From contig JAGRKZ010000095.1 in assembly GCA_020442065.1 (NCBI GenBank), forward strand, positions 691 through 32,764: a DNA stretch of 32,074 bases. The letters run 5' to 3'. This DNA is from Bauldia sp. (GTDB lineage: Bacteria; Pseudomonadota; Alphaproteobacteria; Rhizobiales; Kaistiaceae). The notes under the pieces were generated by a model. It did not search any database and was not told the origin of the DNA. It was given only the letters and a program-made list of their open reading frames with translations. Within the stretch, counting starts at the first letter, position 1. Every line of letters begins with the position of its first letter. Both the position numbers and the translations under genes were made by a program. This document shows positions 22,164 to 29,891 of this stretch, in pieces.

Positions 22164-23881
22164 CCGACCGCGGCTCCTGCCGGCCGCCGCGGGTCGGCGG
22201 CGCCGTAGAGCGTCCCGCCGTCCGCCGGGCCGCCGGGCCCGACCAGAATCGCAGCCGCCGCGCCCCAGGGATCGCCCTCGGCAACGGTGTGGCCCATCGC
22301 CTCCAGGGCCGCGCGGACGTCCGGCGACAGCGCCGTCGGCTCCGCCAGGATCCGGTCCGGCAGCCACTGGTGGTGGATGCGCGGCGCGTCGACGGCAGCC
22401 TGCACGTCCATGCCGAAGTCGACCACGTTCATGATCGTGGCGAGGGTGGTCGAGATGATGCGCGGGCCGCCGGGACTGCCCGTCACCATGAACAGCGCGC
22501 CGTCGCGGGTGACGATGGTCGGGCTCATCGAGGACAGCGGCCGCTTGCCGGGGGCGATGGCGTTCTTGGCGCCCTGCACCAGGCCGAACATGTTCGGCGT
22601 GCCCGGCCGGATGGTGAAGTCGTCCATCTCGTTGTTGAGGAAGAAGCCGGTGTCGCCGGCGATCACCTTGGCGCCGAACCAGCCGTTGATGGTGTAGGTC
22701 ACCGACACCGCGTTGCCGTCCTTGTCGACGACCGAGTAGTGCGTCGTCTGCATGCTCTCGTGCGGCGGCGCGCCGGGCTGGACGTCCTCCGACCGGCCGG
22801 CGCGGTCGGGGTCGATCGCGGCGCGGAGCGTCGCGGCGTAGTCGTCCGACACCAGCCGCTCCACCGGGTTAGGCGCGAAGTCGGGGTCGCCGAGGAGGAC
22901 GTTGCGGTCGACGAAACCATGGCGCATCGCCTCGGCGAGGAGATGGATGGCGCGGGTCGAGCCGAACCCGGCCTCGCCGATCGGCCAGCCCTCGACGATG
23001 TTGAGGATCTCGCAGATCGTCGTCCCGCCCGAGCTCGGCGGCGGCGCCGAGATGATGTCGTAGCCGCGGTAGTCGCAGGTCAGCGGCGCGGTCTCGCGGA
23101 CGGTGAAGTCGGCGAAGTCGCGCCGCGAGAGGATGCCGCCGTTGGCGTTGCTTGCCGCCACGATCTTGGCCGCGATCGGTCCGGCGTAGAAGGCGCCGGG
23201 TCCGCCGTCCGAGATCGTCTCCAGCGTCGTCGCCAGATCCGTCTGCACCAGCCGCTCGCCCGCCTTGAGCGGCGCCCCGTCGCGGAAGAAGATCGCCGCG
23301 ACGTTCGGCTCGCGCGCGAGCGCCTCGGCCGACCCGGCAAAGTTCGCCGCGTCGCCCTCCGACAGGACGAACCCCTCCCGCGCCAGCCGGATCGCGGGCG
23401 CGAGCAGCGCCTCGCGCGAGAGCGTGCCGTAGGTCTCGCGCATCGCCTCGAGGCCGAGCACGGTGCCGGGCACGCCCACCGCCAGGTAGCCGAGGACGCT
23501 GAGGTCCTTCACCGGCTCGCCCTTGTCGTCGAGGAACATGTCGGGGCGGGCCTTCGCCGGCGCGGTCTCGCGGAAGTTGAAGAAGGTGGTCGTGCCGTCG
23601 GCGAGGCGGATGGTGGCGAAGCCCCCGCCGCCGATATTGCCGCAGCACGGGTCGACGACGGCCAGCGCATAGCCGACGGCGACCGCCGCATCGATCGCGT
23701 TGCCGCCGTCCCGAAGCACGGCGACGCCGACCTCGGAGGCGAGCCGCTGCGAGGAGACCACCATGCCGTTTTCCGCCGCGACCGGCGGCCGCGATCCGGC
23801 TCCGACGGCGGCGGACTCGAGTGCGAGCCCGAACGCCGCGAGCAGGAAGGCCAGCCGCGCAACGCGGCGCGCCGCGATCAT
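22157..23881 (-). CDS. ggt: Gamma-glutamyltransferase (secreted)
   Basis: The 574-residue precursor has an N-terminal signal (ARRVARLAFLLAAFGLALES), so the enzyme should be periplasmic. It hydrolyses glutathione and other gamma-glutamyl compounds or transfers the gamma-glutamyl group. The self-processing site lies before Thr379, giving the small-subunit start TTHYSVVDKDGNAVSVTYTI as in E. coli Ggt. Other family motifs are GGNAIDAAVAVGYALAVVDP, GNIGGGGF, the substrate loop FFLNNEMDDF and KRPLSSMSPTIV, and GSPGGPRI. Length is normal. It starts 39 bp after the upstream RTX gene on the same strand with an AGGAGGA site, so co-transcription is likely. Its 3' end overlaps the convergent kinase gene by 7 bp. 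Confidence 0.95.
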   Translation of the reverse strand: MIAARRVARLAFLLAAFGLALESAAVGAGSRPPVAAENGMVVSSQRLASEVGVAVLRDGGNAIDAAVAVGYALAVVDPCCGNIGGGGFATIRLADGTTTFFNFRETAPAKARPDMFLDDKGEPVKDLSVLGYLAVGVPGTVLGLEAMRETYGTLSREALLAPAIRLAREGFVLSEGDAANFAGSAEALAREPNVAAIFFRDGAPLKAGERLVQTDLATTLETISDGGPGAFYAGPIAAKIVAASNANGGILSRRDFADFTVRETAPLTCDYRGYDIISAPPPSSGGTTICEILNIVEGWPIGEAGFGSTRAIHLLAEAMRHGFVDRNVLLGDPDFAPNPVERLVSDDYAATLRAAIDPDRAGRSEDVQPGAPPHESMQTTHYSVVDKDGNAVSVTYTINGWFGAKVIAGDTGFFLNNEMDDFTIRPGTPNMFGLVQGAKNAIAPGKRPLSSMSPTIVTRDGALFMVTGSPGGPRIISTTLATIMNVVDFGMDVQAAVDAPRIHHQWLPDRILAEPTALSPDVRAALEAMGHTVAEGDPWGAAAAILVGPGGPADGGTLYGAADPRRPAGAAVGY

Positions 23882-23920
23882 GGTCGTCCTCCTGCCGGCG
23901 TCCTGGCGTCCGCTGGGGCC

Positions 23921-25594
23921 TCAGGTGACGAGGAAGTCGTTGGCGGCAAGGTCGGCGTCCTTGTTGAACTTGGCGATCTCGACATCCCCGCCCTTCTTGC
24001 TGCCATTGGTATCGTAGTAGAGCTTGCCGCTCTTCTCGTGCCAGTAGAGCGTGTGACCGTCCGTCGACGCCTTGTCGGTGCCGGTGTCGAAATCCTTGTT
24101 CTTCACCTTGCCGAGCTTGAGCTGGGTGAAAACGTCGCCGTCGAGCTCGACCGTGTCGGCCTTGTGCGAGAAGTCGAGCACCTTGTCCTTGTGCGTGTTC
24201 GCCGCCTTCTTCGGCTTGACCGCGAAGTCGAAGACGAAGGTGTCCTTGTCCCCGCCGCCGGTGAGCTTGTCCTTGCCCTCGCCGCCCTTCAGCCGGTCGC
24301 GGCCGTCGCCGCCGTTGAGCCTGTCCTTGCCCGCCTGGCCGAGCAGCTCGTCGTCGCCGCCGAGGCCGTTGACCGTCGCGCCCTCGATACGGCTGGTGAT
24401 GACGTTGTCGTCGCCGTCGCCGGAGATCGTCGTCTCGCGCGGGTCGAAGATCGTGGCGAAGACGTCCGAGTTGGGAATGACCTTCGAGGTGCCGGTGACG
24501 AAACGTCCGTCATCGAGCGCTGCGACGATCGAGCTGGTCCGACCGGACCCGGCGGCCAGAAACTCGCCGCCGACCTTGTCGCCGCTCGCATCAAAACGCT
24601 GCCCGTAGGTCCCGTTGCGTTCGGTGTCCCGCCAGACGATGACGAACCCGCCGTCCTTGAGCCCGGCAACGTCGGCCCCGGACTGGACACCGGCCGTGGT
24701 GGCGTTGGCGCCAAAACCACCGCCAAACTGGTTCGCCTTAACCGCTGTGCCGTTGGCGTTGTAGACGCTGTAGCGGATGCCGGAACTGTCGCCGTCCTTG
24801 CCCACCCAGGCCACGACGAATCCGCCGCCCGTGAGCGCCGCCACCTGGACGTCGGTTTCGTCGGTGAGCGCAGTCGATATCTGGAATCCCTTGCCACCCG
24901 CAGGACCTGGGATCGCTCCGTTCTGCCCGACGATCTTGAACTCCGGATCACGGTCACCCGGATTCGCGAGATCGATGAACGCGACAACGTAGTTGCCGTT
25001 GGTCAGCGCCGCGACCTCGGCGGCATGAGCGCTGGTGTCAGTCGAGTCGAATACCGACTGCTCGGCGTCGACCGTGCCGTTGGCCTTTATGTGCCGGCTG
25101 ACGATGTCGAACGTGCCGTCGGCGTCGACCTTCCGCGAATAGACGACGACGTATCCGCCGTCGGTCCCCGCGGCGATCGACGGCGCCGACAGCACGTCGT
25201 CATTGGTGTCGGCCTGGACCGTCGCGCCGCCGGTCCGGTTGCCGTTGGTGTCGAAGAAGTCGACGGGAATCGAGACATCGGTGATCGACGTGCTGTAGCT
25301 CTTGTAGGCGACCGCAAACCCGCCACCGGGACGGCTCGCAACAGCACCGTCTTCCTGGTGCCCGGTCTTCACCGCCTGATTGACCTGAAAGGGATCGCCG
25401 AGCGCACTCCCCTCGGTATCGAAGATCTGGCCGACCAGGTTGATCCCGGGCGACGCTACTGAACCATCGAAGTCCGTCCACACCGAGACGAAGCGCCCGC
25501 CGCCCATATCGGCGAGCACGCCGTCGAACTGCTCGCTGTTCGTGATCTCGTTGGTCCGGAATTCCGGCTTCCAGATCGTCGGCGTCGTCACCAT
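23921..25594 (-). CDS. RTX protein with a seven-repeat propeller-like N-terminal region
   Basis: The 557-residue protein contains seven copies of a motif like ALxxGGFVVxW at about 28-40, 86-98, 141-153, 195-207, 252-264, 309-321 and 358-370. Their spacing of about 40-58 residues suggests a seven-bladed beta-propeller. RTX repeats follow at 388-450 (GGDDELLGQAGKDRLNGGD, GGEGKDKLTGGGDKD), then a cap ending AANDFLVT, typical of type I secretion. The cap is homologous to that of the RTX protein at 17434-18843. There is no signal peptide. Its role is unknown; an adhesive or scaffolding extracellular protein is possible. The ATG at 25594 shares a base with the stop of a truncated paralogue upstream (TGATG); a TTG one codon earlier is less likely. 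The ggt gene follows closely. Confidence 0.87.
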   Translation of the reverse strand: MVTTPTIWKPEFRTNEITNSEQFDGVLADMGGGRFVSVWTDFDGSVASPGINLVGQIFDTEGSALGDPFQVNQAVKTGHQEDGAVASRPGGGFAVAYKSYSTSITDVSIPVDFFDTNGNRTGGATVQADTNDDVLSAPSIAAGTDGGYVVVYSRKVDADGTFDIVSRHIKANGTVDAEQSVFDSTDTSAHAAEVAALTNGNYVVAFIDLANPGDRDPEFKIVGQNGAIPGPAGGKGFQISTALTDETDVQVAALTGGGFVVAWVGKDGDSSGIRYSVYNANGTAVKANQFGGGFGANATTAGVQSGADVAGLKDGGFVIVWRDTERNGTYGQRFDASGDKVGGEFLAAGSGRTSSIVAALDDGRFVTGTSKVIPNSDVFATIFDPRETTISGDGDDNVITSRIEGATVNGLGGDDELLGQAGKDRLNGGDGRDRLKGGEGKDKLTGGGDKDTFVFDFAVKPKKAANTHKDKVLDFSHKADTVELDGDVFTQLKLGKVKNKDFDTGTDKASTDGHTLYWHEKSGKLYYDTNGSKKGGDVEIAKFNKDADLAANDFLVT

Positions 25595-25890
25595 CAAGCG
25601 CTCCCCCGGTTATGCCCCGTGTCGAAAGTCACGCAGCCGTCGACGCCGGCGGCCCGCATTAGGCAGCAGCACGACCGGCCGGACGAGCCCAATTGTTGGG
25701 CAGTCAGCCGAACGGACCGATGCGGCCCGACGCCGCTTCCCGTGAAGTCAGATGTGACGTCGCTCGAATCTTCCCAGACGACGTAGTAGCCGCCGTCCTT
25801 CCGGCCGATGATCTCGGCATTGTTCTGGACGCCGGACGCGGTCGTGTCGACCTGCCGAACGGACTTCCAGACGGTCGGCGTCGTCACCAT
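25594..25890 (-). pseudogene. Truncated paralogue of the downstream propeller-RTX gene
   Basis: The 98-residue frame begins MVTTPTVWKSVRQVDTTASG, closely matching the first residues of the intact neighbour (MVTTPTIWKPEFRTNEITNS). It keeps one propeller repeat (IIGRKDGGYYVVWEDSSDV). After DFTGSG the similarity ends and the remaining 50 residues are unrelated, with an odd run of three cysteines. No continuation is visible in the other frames, so the gene was cut short by deletion rather than a simple frameshift. A start at 25899 would add three residues. Its stop overlaps the intact gene's start, so it may now serve as a leader that couples translation. Confidence 0.65.
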
Positions 25891-25911
25891 GCCGCTCATC
25901 CCCGAATAGCC

Positions 25912-25925
25912 CTCGCCGGGGCGAG
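25912..25925. promoter_or_regulatory. Inverted repeat upstream of the truncated RTX gene
   Basis: CTCGCC (25912-25917), GG, GGCGAG (25920-25925) forms perfect 6 bp arms about 22 bp before the minus-strand start at 25890. It is in the 200 bp interval divergent from the phytochelatin-synthase-like gene and could be an operator or leader structure. Confidence 0.35.
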
Positions 25926-26103
25926 CAGCCGTCGATTGCCGCAAGCATTCATTAACGGAGATGTCGGCGGCCTTTGCAACCCCGGATGGCATCGCAATTC
26001 CGTGACTTCGGGGGTGCGGGACACGAGCTTCGAAATTGCATACAGTGCCGCACGCGCGGCTGTCAGGCCGATCCGCCTTCTGACCCGGCTTAGGAGGAAC
26101 ATC

Positions 26104-26823
26104 ATGCGCTGGATGACGACGTTGGTTCTCGCCGCGACCGCCGTTGCCGGCAGCGTCGCCGCCCGGGCCGAAACCCTGCCGCTGCCGCCCGACGTCATCG
26201 CCTTCGACAGCCCCGAGGGCGAAGCCCTGTTGCTCGGCGCCGAAGCCCGCAACGACTACTTCCCGCTCAGCATGCACTTCGCCAACCAGATCAATCCCGC
26301 CTATTGCGGGCCGGCGTCGATCTCGATGGTGCTGAACGCGCTCGACGTCCCGCGCCCCGCCTCGGACATGACGCTGGGGCTCGGCCTGTTCGACCAGGAG
26401 AACATGTTCACGCCGGCGGTGGATGCGGTGAAGCCGGCCTCCGCCATCCTCAGCCCGCCCTTCGGCATGACCCTTGACGACGTCGGCCGGGTGCTGACCG
26501 CACATGACCTCAAGGTCGAGGTCGTCCATGCCGGCGATACCGACCTCGACACCTTCCGGACGGCGGCGGTCGCGGCGATCGACGACGACGACCACTTTGT
26601 CCTCGTCAACTATCTCCGCAAGGCCATCGGCCAGGAGGCGGGCGGGCACATCTCGCCGCTCGCCGCCTATGACGCCGACACCGACCGGCTCCTCATCCTC
26701 GACGTGTCGCAGTACAAGTACCCGCCGGCCTGGGTGAAGGCCGAGGCGCTGTTCGGCGCCATGGACACCAACGACAGCGACAACAACGACCTCACCCGCG
26801 GCTACGTCGTCGTCGGCAAGTAG
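26104..26823 (+). CDS. Secreted phytochelatin synthase-like cysteine protease
   Basis: The 239-residue protein belongs to the bacterial phytochelatin synthase family, papain-like enzymes that remove glycine from glutathione to leave gamma-glutamylcysteine. The catalytic triad is visible: Cys68 in NPAYCGPASISMVLNAL, His182 in GGHISPLAAYD and Asp200 in ILDVSQYKYPPAWV. Triad spacing is close to that of the Nostoc enzyme as I remember it. Length is that of the prokaryotic half-size forms, without the plant C-terminal metal-sensing domain. A signal peptide (WMTTLVLAATAVAGSVAARA) directs it to the periplasm. An AGGAGG at 26092-26097 fixes the start. It is divergent from an RTX-ggt transcript, and ggt also acts on glutathione. 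Confidence 0.93.
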   Translation: MRWMTTLVLAATAVAGSVAARAETLPLPPDVIAFDSPEGEALLLGAEARNDYFPLSMHFANQINPAYCGPASISMVLNALDVPRPASDMTLGLGLFDQENMFTPAVDAVKPASAILSPPFGMTLDDVGRVLTAHDLKVEVVHAGDTDLDTFRTAAVAAIDDDDHFVLVNYLRKAIGQEAGGHISPLAAYDADTDRLLILDVSQYKYPPAWVKAEALFGAMDTNDSDNNDLTRGYVVVGK

Positions 26824-26833
26824 GGGTCGCCCC

Positions 26834-28453
26834 CTACCCCGCCAGCGTCGCCTTGACGGCATCGACGGCGCGGATCGCCATCGCCGCGATGGTCAGCGTT
26901 GGGTTGGCGGTCGCCGAGGTCGGGAACACCGCCGAGCCGAGCACGAAGAGGTTGGGATGGTCGTGGCTGCGGAGGTCGGCGTCGACCACCGCGGTCTTGC
27001 CGTCCGCACCCATCCGGGCCGTGCCGATGATGTGCCCCGCCCCTTGCGCCACGGGGCTGTGCTTCACCTCGGTGGCGCCGAGCTTCTGGAAGATCGCGTC
27101 GTGGGCCTCGACCGAGGCCTTGAACCCGGCCTTGGTGTAGTCGTCGAGGCGATAGGCGATCTTCGGCCGTCCGACGCCGTAGATGTCGAGCGATTCCGTG
27201 TCGAGCGTCACCCGGTTCTCCGGGTCCGGCGGCTGCTCGACCAGCGAGGCGAGCCGGATGTGCCGGGCGGTCTGGAAATTGAGGGCGTCATCGAGCGCCG
27301 CGCCGCGGAGGCCCTGCGTCGCCAGCTCCTGCGCCGTGGTGATCGGCGCGCCGGTCGGCCACGACCAGCCGTCGTTGCCGATCTCGATCCGGAAGGCGCC
27401 TCGCTCCTTGCGGAAATCGCCGTCGCGAAGGTTCTCGATGCCGGACGTCGAAAGCGGCCCGCGGTAGGGATAGAGCGCATCCTTGGCGCGCGCCCAGGAC
27501 AGCTGGGTGGGATGGTCCATCAGGTTGCGCCCGACCTGATCGGACGAGTTGGCCGCCCCGTTCGGCGTCGCCTCGCTGGTCGAATTGAGGAGGAGCCGCG
27601 GGATCTCGATCGCGTGCGCGGCAAGGACGTAGACCTTGCCGGTCGCTCGGCCCTCGCTGCCGTCCCAGCGCTTGAAGCGGATGGCGCTCACCTTGCGATC
27701 GGCGCCGACCTCGACGAACACCGCCGTGGTCGCCTCGTGGAGCGTCGCGCCGGCCGAGACCGCGCGCGCGACGTGGACGGTGCCATCGTACTTGGCCTGG
27801 ATCGGGCAGATCGGGATGCAGCTCGCATTGCCGCAGCACGGCGGGCGGTCCTCGCGTGTCTCCGAGTTCCGCCCCTGTGGCGTCGAGCGCACGTCGTAGA
27901 TCGTTCCCTCGAGCGCCTTGAAGTAGGCCTTGTCGAGATAGGTCTGGGGGATCTCGGGCATCGGATAGGGGGTGGAGCGCGGCGATCCGAGATCGGAGGC
28001 CGAATCTCCGGCAACGCCGATCTCGCTCTCGGCCTCTCCATAGAACCGTTCGAGATCGTCATAGGCGATCGGCCAGTCGACGCCCTGGCCGTAGAGCGTC
28101 TTGAGGCGGAAATCGTTGGGCACCAGCCGCAGGCAGGTTCCGAGCCAGTGCCAGGTCGTGCCACCGACTACCTTGATGTAGGTGCTGGCGAACTTGTCGG
28201 GCCCGGTCTGGTCGTACCAGAAATCGAGGTCGTTCGAGATCGGGTGCATCGCTTCCGGCACCGGCGGATACGGGCATTCCGGCACCTTGATCAACGCGTT
28301 CCAGTAGGTCTCTACCGCGTCCTGCCGGTCGACCGACTTGCCGGCCTCGAGGATCGCGACCTTGACGCCCGATGCCGCAAGCCGCGCGGCCATGATCGCT
28401 CCGGAGATGCCCGAGCCGACGATGATGACGTCGGCGGTGATGTCGTCTGCCAT
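26834..28453 (-). CDS. GMC-family FAD-dependent sugar/alcohol dehydrogenase, catalytic subunit
   Basis: The 539-residue flavoprotein has an N-terminal FAD-binding motif (VIIVGSGISGAIMAARLA), the GMC segment KVVGGTTWHWLG, catalytic His-region residues in VAQGAGHIIGTARMG and the C-terminal LFVLGSAVFPTSATANPTLT. Cys206, 207, 212 and 216 in PPCCGNASCIPIC have the C-C-x4-C-x3-C spacing seen in FAD glucose and fructose dehydrogenases that carry a 3Fe-4S cluster, so it should be a dehydrogenase and not an oxidase. It has no signal peptide and probably rides out through the Tat system with its small subunit, encoded 16 bp upstream. The usual cytochrome c subunit gene is absent here. The sugar or polyol substrate cannot be told from sequence. 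Confidence 0.92.
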   Translation of the reverse strand: MADDITADVIIVGSGISGAIMAARLAASGVKVAILEAGKSVDRQDAVETYWNALIKVPECPYPPVPEAMHPISNDLDFWYDQTGPDKFASTYIKVVGGTTWHWLGTCLRLVPNDFRLKTLYGQGVDWPIAYDDLERFYGEAESEIGVAGDSASDLGSPRSTPYPMPEIPQTYLDKAYFKALEGTIYDVRSTPQGRNSETREDRPPCCGNASCIPICPIQAKYDGTVHVARAVSAGATLHEATTAVFVEVGADRKVSAIRFKRWDGSEGRATGKVYVLAAHAIEIPRLLLNSTSEATPNGAANSSDQVGRNLMDHPTQLSWARAKDALYPYRGPLSTSGIENLRDGDFRKERGAFRIEIGNDGWSWPTGAPITTAQELATQGLRGAALDDALNFQTARHIRLASLVEQPPDPENRVTLDTESLDIYGVGRPKIAYRLDDYTKAGFKASVEAHDAIFQKLGATEVKHSPVAQGAGHIIGTARMGADGKTAVVDADLRSHDHPNLFVLGSAVFPTSATANPTLTIAAMAIRAVDAVKATLAG

Positions 28454-28469
28454 GGCTTCGCCCTCCCCC

Positions 28470-28916
28470 TCACGCTTCCGGCGGATCGGCCCAGTAGCCG
28501 GTCTCGCCGCCGCACTCGGCGAACGGCTTGCTGAAGGTCATCGCCTCCCACACCAGCGCCTCGGTGAAGGCCGCCACCCGCTGCGCGGGCTTGCCGTCCT
28601 CCACGGTGTCGAACACCCCCGAGTACCATGCCGCCACGATCGCGTCGGCGAGCGGCGTGAAGGCGTCGAATGTCTCGTCGGCGAGCCGTGCCAGCTCCGT
28701 GCCGTGCCCGGTGGCGAGGAATCCGCCGAGCAGGGTCGTGGCGACATCGGCATCGAGGTCGCTCTTGCCGGTGAGGCGCTCCGAGATCGCCAGGAACTGT
28801 TCAGGCGTCACCGCGCTCTGCGCGAAGAGCGCAGCCGGGAATCCGGCACTGCCCACGGCAGCGATGGCGGCGCCCACCGACGCCAGGATGACGTCTCTTC
28901 GCGACAGGCCGGTCAT
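28470..28916 (-). CDS. Sugar dehydrogenase small (gamma) subunit with Tat signal
   Basis: The 148-residue protein resembles the small subunit family of FAD-dependent sorbitol/glucose/fructose dehydrogenases. The N-terminus has a Tat motif (SRRDVILASVGAAIAAVGSA); the mature part contains PEQFLAISERLTGKSDLDAD and ends with WYSGVFDTVEDGKPAQRV and ETGYWADPPEA, which are typical. This subunit helps fold and export the catalytic partner, which lacks its own signal. It is followed after 16 bp by the GMC gene, clearly one operon. A GGGAGGG site precedes the ATG. Confidence 0.9.
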   Translation of the reverse strand: MTGLSRRDVILASVGAAIAAVGSAGFPAALFAQSAVTPEQFLAISERLTGKSDLDADVATTLLGGFLATGHGTELARLADETFDAFTPLADAIVAAWYSGVFDTVEDGKPAQRVAAFTEALVWEAMTFSKPFAECGGETGYWADPPEA

Positions 28917-28958
28917 GCGGTTCCCTCCCGAACGATGGCTTCAGACGGCACCATGCGC

Positions 28959-29003
28959 GCCTTTCATTACGAAAGGCTTCAGACCGCGGCCGGAGCCGGC
29001 CGC
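28959..29003. promoter_or_regulatory. Two consecutive stem-loops between the secreted protein and dehydrogenase genes
   Basis: GCGGCCGG (28986-28993), AG, CCGGCCGC (28996-29003) lies five bases beyond the stop codon of the gene at 29008-29631. GCCTTTC (28959-28965), ATTAC, GAAAGGC (28971-28977) follows on the minus strand. Both are perfect. Neither has a T-tract, so they may slow or end transcription, or stabilise the upstream mRNA. Confidence 0.45.
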
Positions 29004-29007
29004 ACCG

Positions 29008-29631
29008 CTACTCGGGGTAGCCGACCGCGATTTCCGAGACCCGCGGGTCGGCCGAGCGCATGACCGAATCCGACGACGGGATCTGCTGGTCGCCCATGAT
29101 GGCGTCGAACTCGGGCCCGAAGTCTCTCGTCCAGTCGAGGTCGAACGAAAGGCTGAGCACGCAGCCGCCGGGAATCTCGGCGAGCGCACCCTCCGGGAAG
29201 CTCGCTGCCCCGCCATAGTCCCAGCCGAACCCGAGCAGCGCGAACGGTGCCCCGTTGATCGCCTCGACGTCGGTGAGCGCTGCGCCGAGATGGACGCCGC
29301 CGGGGCCCATCCAGTTCGAGTCCTCGCGAATGATGATCGCGGCCGGTCGGGTCCGCGCCGCCTCGTCCCACCACAGCACGATCAGTCGTCGCTCGGGATC
29401 GTCGGGGAAGACCAGCGTGGCATCGAGCGTGGTGCCTTCGGGGCCGTCGATCGTCTCGTCGCGGATATGGTCGTCGCCGAACACCTGCCTGAGGAGCGCC
29501 TCGCTGCTGTCGGCGCCGAACGGCCCGGCGCATTCGAGATGAGTTGGCTCGCTCGACTGGCCGGCGGCGGGTGAGAGCCCCCCTGCAATGAGGACAACGG
29601 CGACCGCCGCCCTCGATACCGATGCGGACAT
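29008..29631 (-). CDS. Conserved-looking secreted protein of unknown function
   Basis: The 207-residue product has a signal peptide (SRAAVAVVLIAGGLSPAAGQ). The mature part starts with a cysteine-containing segment (LECAGPFGADSSEALLRQVFG), followed by VFPDDPERRLIVLWWDEAAR, then a beta-rich region ending GFGWDYGGAASF and a second cysteine in IPGGCVLSL. The two cysteines could form a disulfide. I recall proteins with this layout in proteobacterial genomes but no assigned function. It is upstream of the dehydrogenase operon on the same strand, separated by 91 bp with two stem-loops, so it is probably its own transcript. It diverges from the rlpA-like gene. Confidence 0.78.
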   Translation of the reverse strand: MSASVSRAAVAVVLIAGGLSPAAGQSSEPTHLECAGPFGADSSEALLRQVFGDDHIRDETIDGPEGTTLDATLVFPDDPERRLIVLWWDEAARTRPAAIIIREDSNWMGPGGVHLGAALTDVEAINGAPFALLGFGWDYGGAASFPEGALAEIPGGCVLSLSFDLDWTRDFGPEFDAIMGDQQIPSSDSVMRSADPRVSEIAVGYPE

Positions 29632-29714
29632 GGCAGCACCCCATGGTGGCGAGAAACCCGGTGTTCATACTGACTCTGCGCCCCGGCCCGGCCAATCTCA
29701 AAAAGCGTCGCTGC

Positions 29715-29758
29715 GGCCGATTTCCCCGTTTGTGCCGCATATTTGCTGCAAATCGGCC
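29715..29758. repeat. Inverted repeat GGCCGATTT / AAATCGGCC in a divergent promoter region
   Basis: Perfect 9 bp arms at 29715-29723 and 29750-29758 enclose 26 bases that include an AT-rich CATATTTGC. They lie in the 260 bp between two divergent genes starting at 29631 and 29892. The centre-to-centre distance of 35 bp is compatible with two half-sites or an mRNA leader hairpin. Confidence 0.45.
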
Positions 29759-29891
29759 CGCGCCAGGCCCACGGCTCCGAAGCGTCGGGCCACAACGGGC
29801 CGCATTCCGGCCGCATTTCGCCCGATACCCTTCCCCGGTCTCCAGGCTCGTTTGCCCGCACCGTGCGTTGTTCTGAGGGAGTGCCCGAGGG

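Noticed and set aside
21242..25462. A 1406-codon open frame on the plus strand
   Set aside because: It runs antisense to ggt and the propeller-RTX gene and in another frame of the kinase gene. Its translation is Arg/Ala/Val-rich with no domain signature, as expected from high-GC third-position bias.
25891..26862. Upstream extension of the truncated RTX frame
   Set aside because: This part is antisense to the phytochelatin-synthase-like gene; the paralogue's N-terminus aligns only from 25890.
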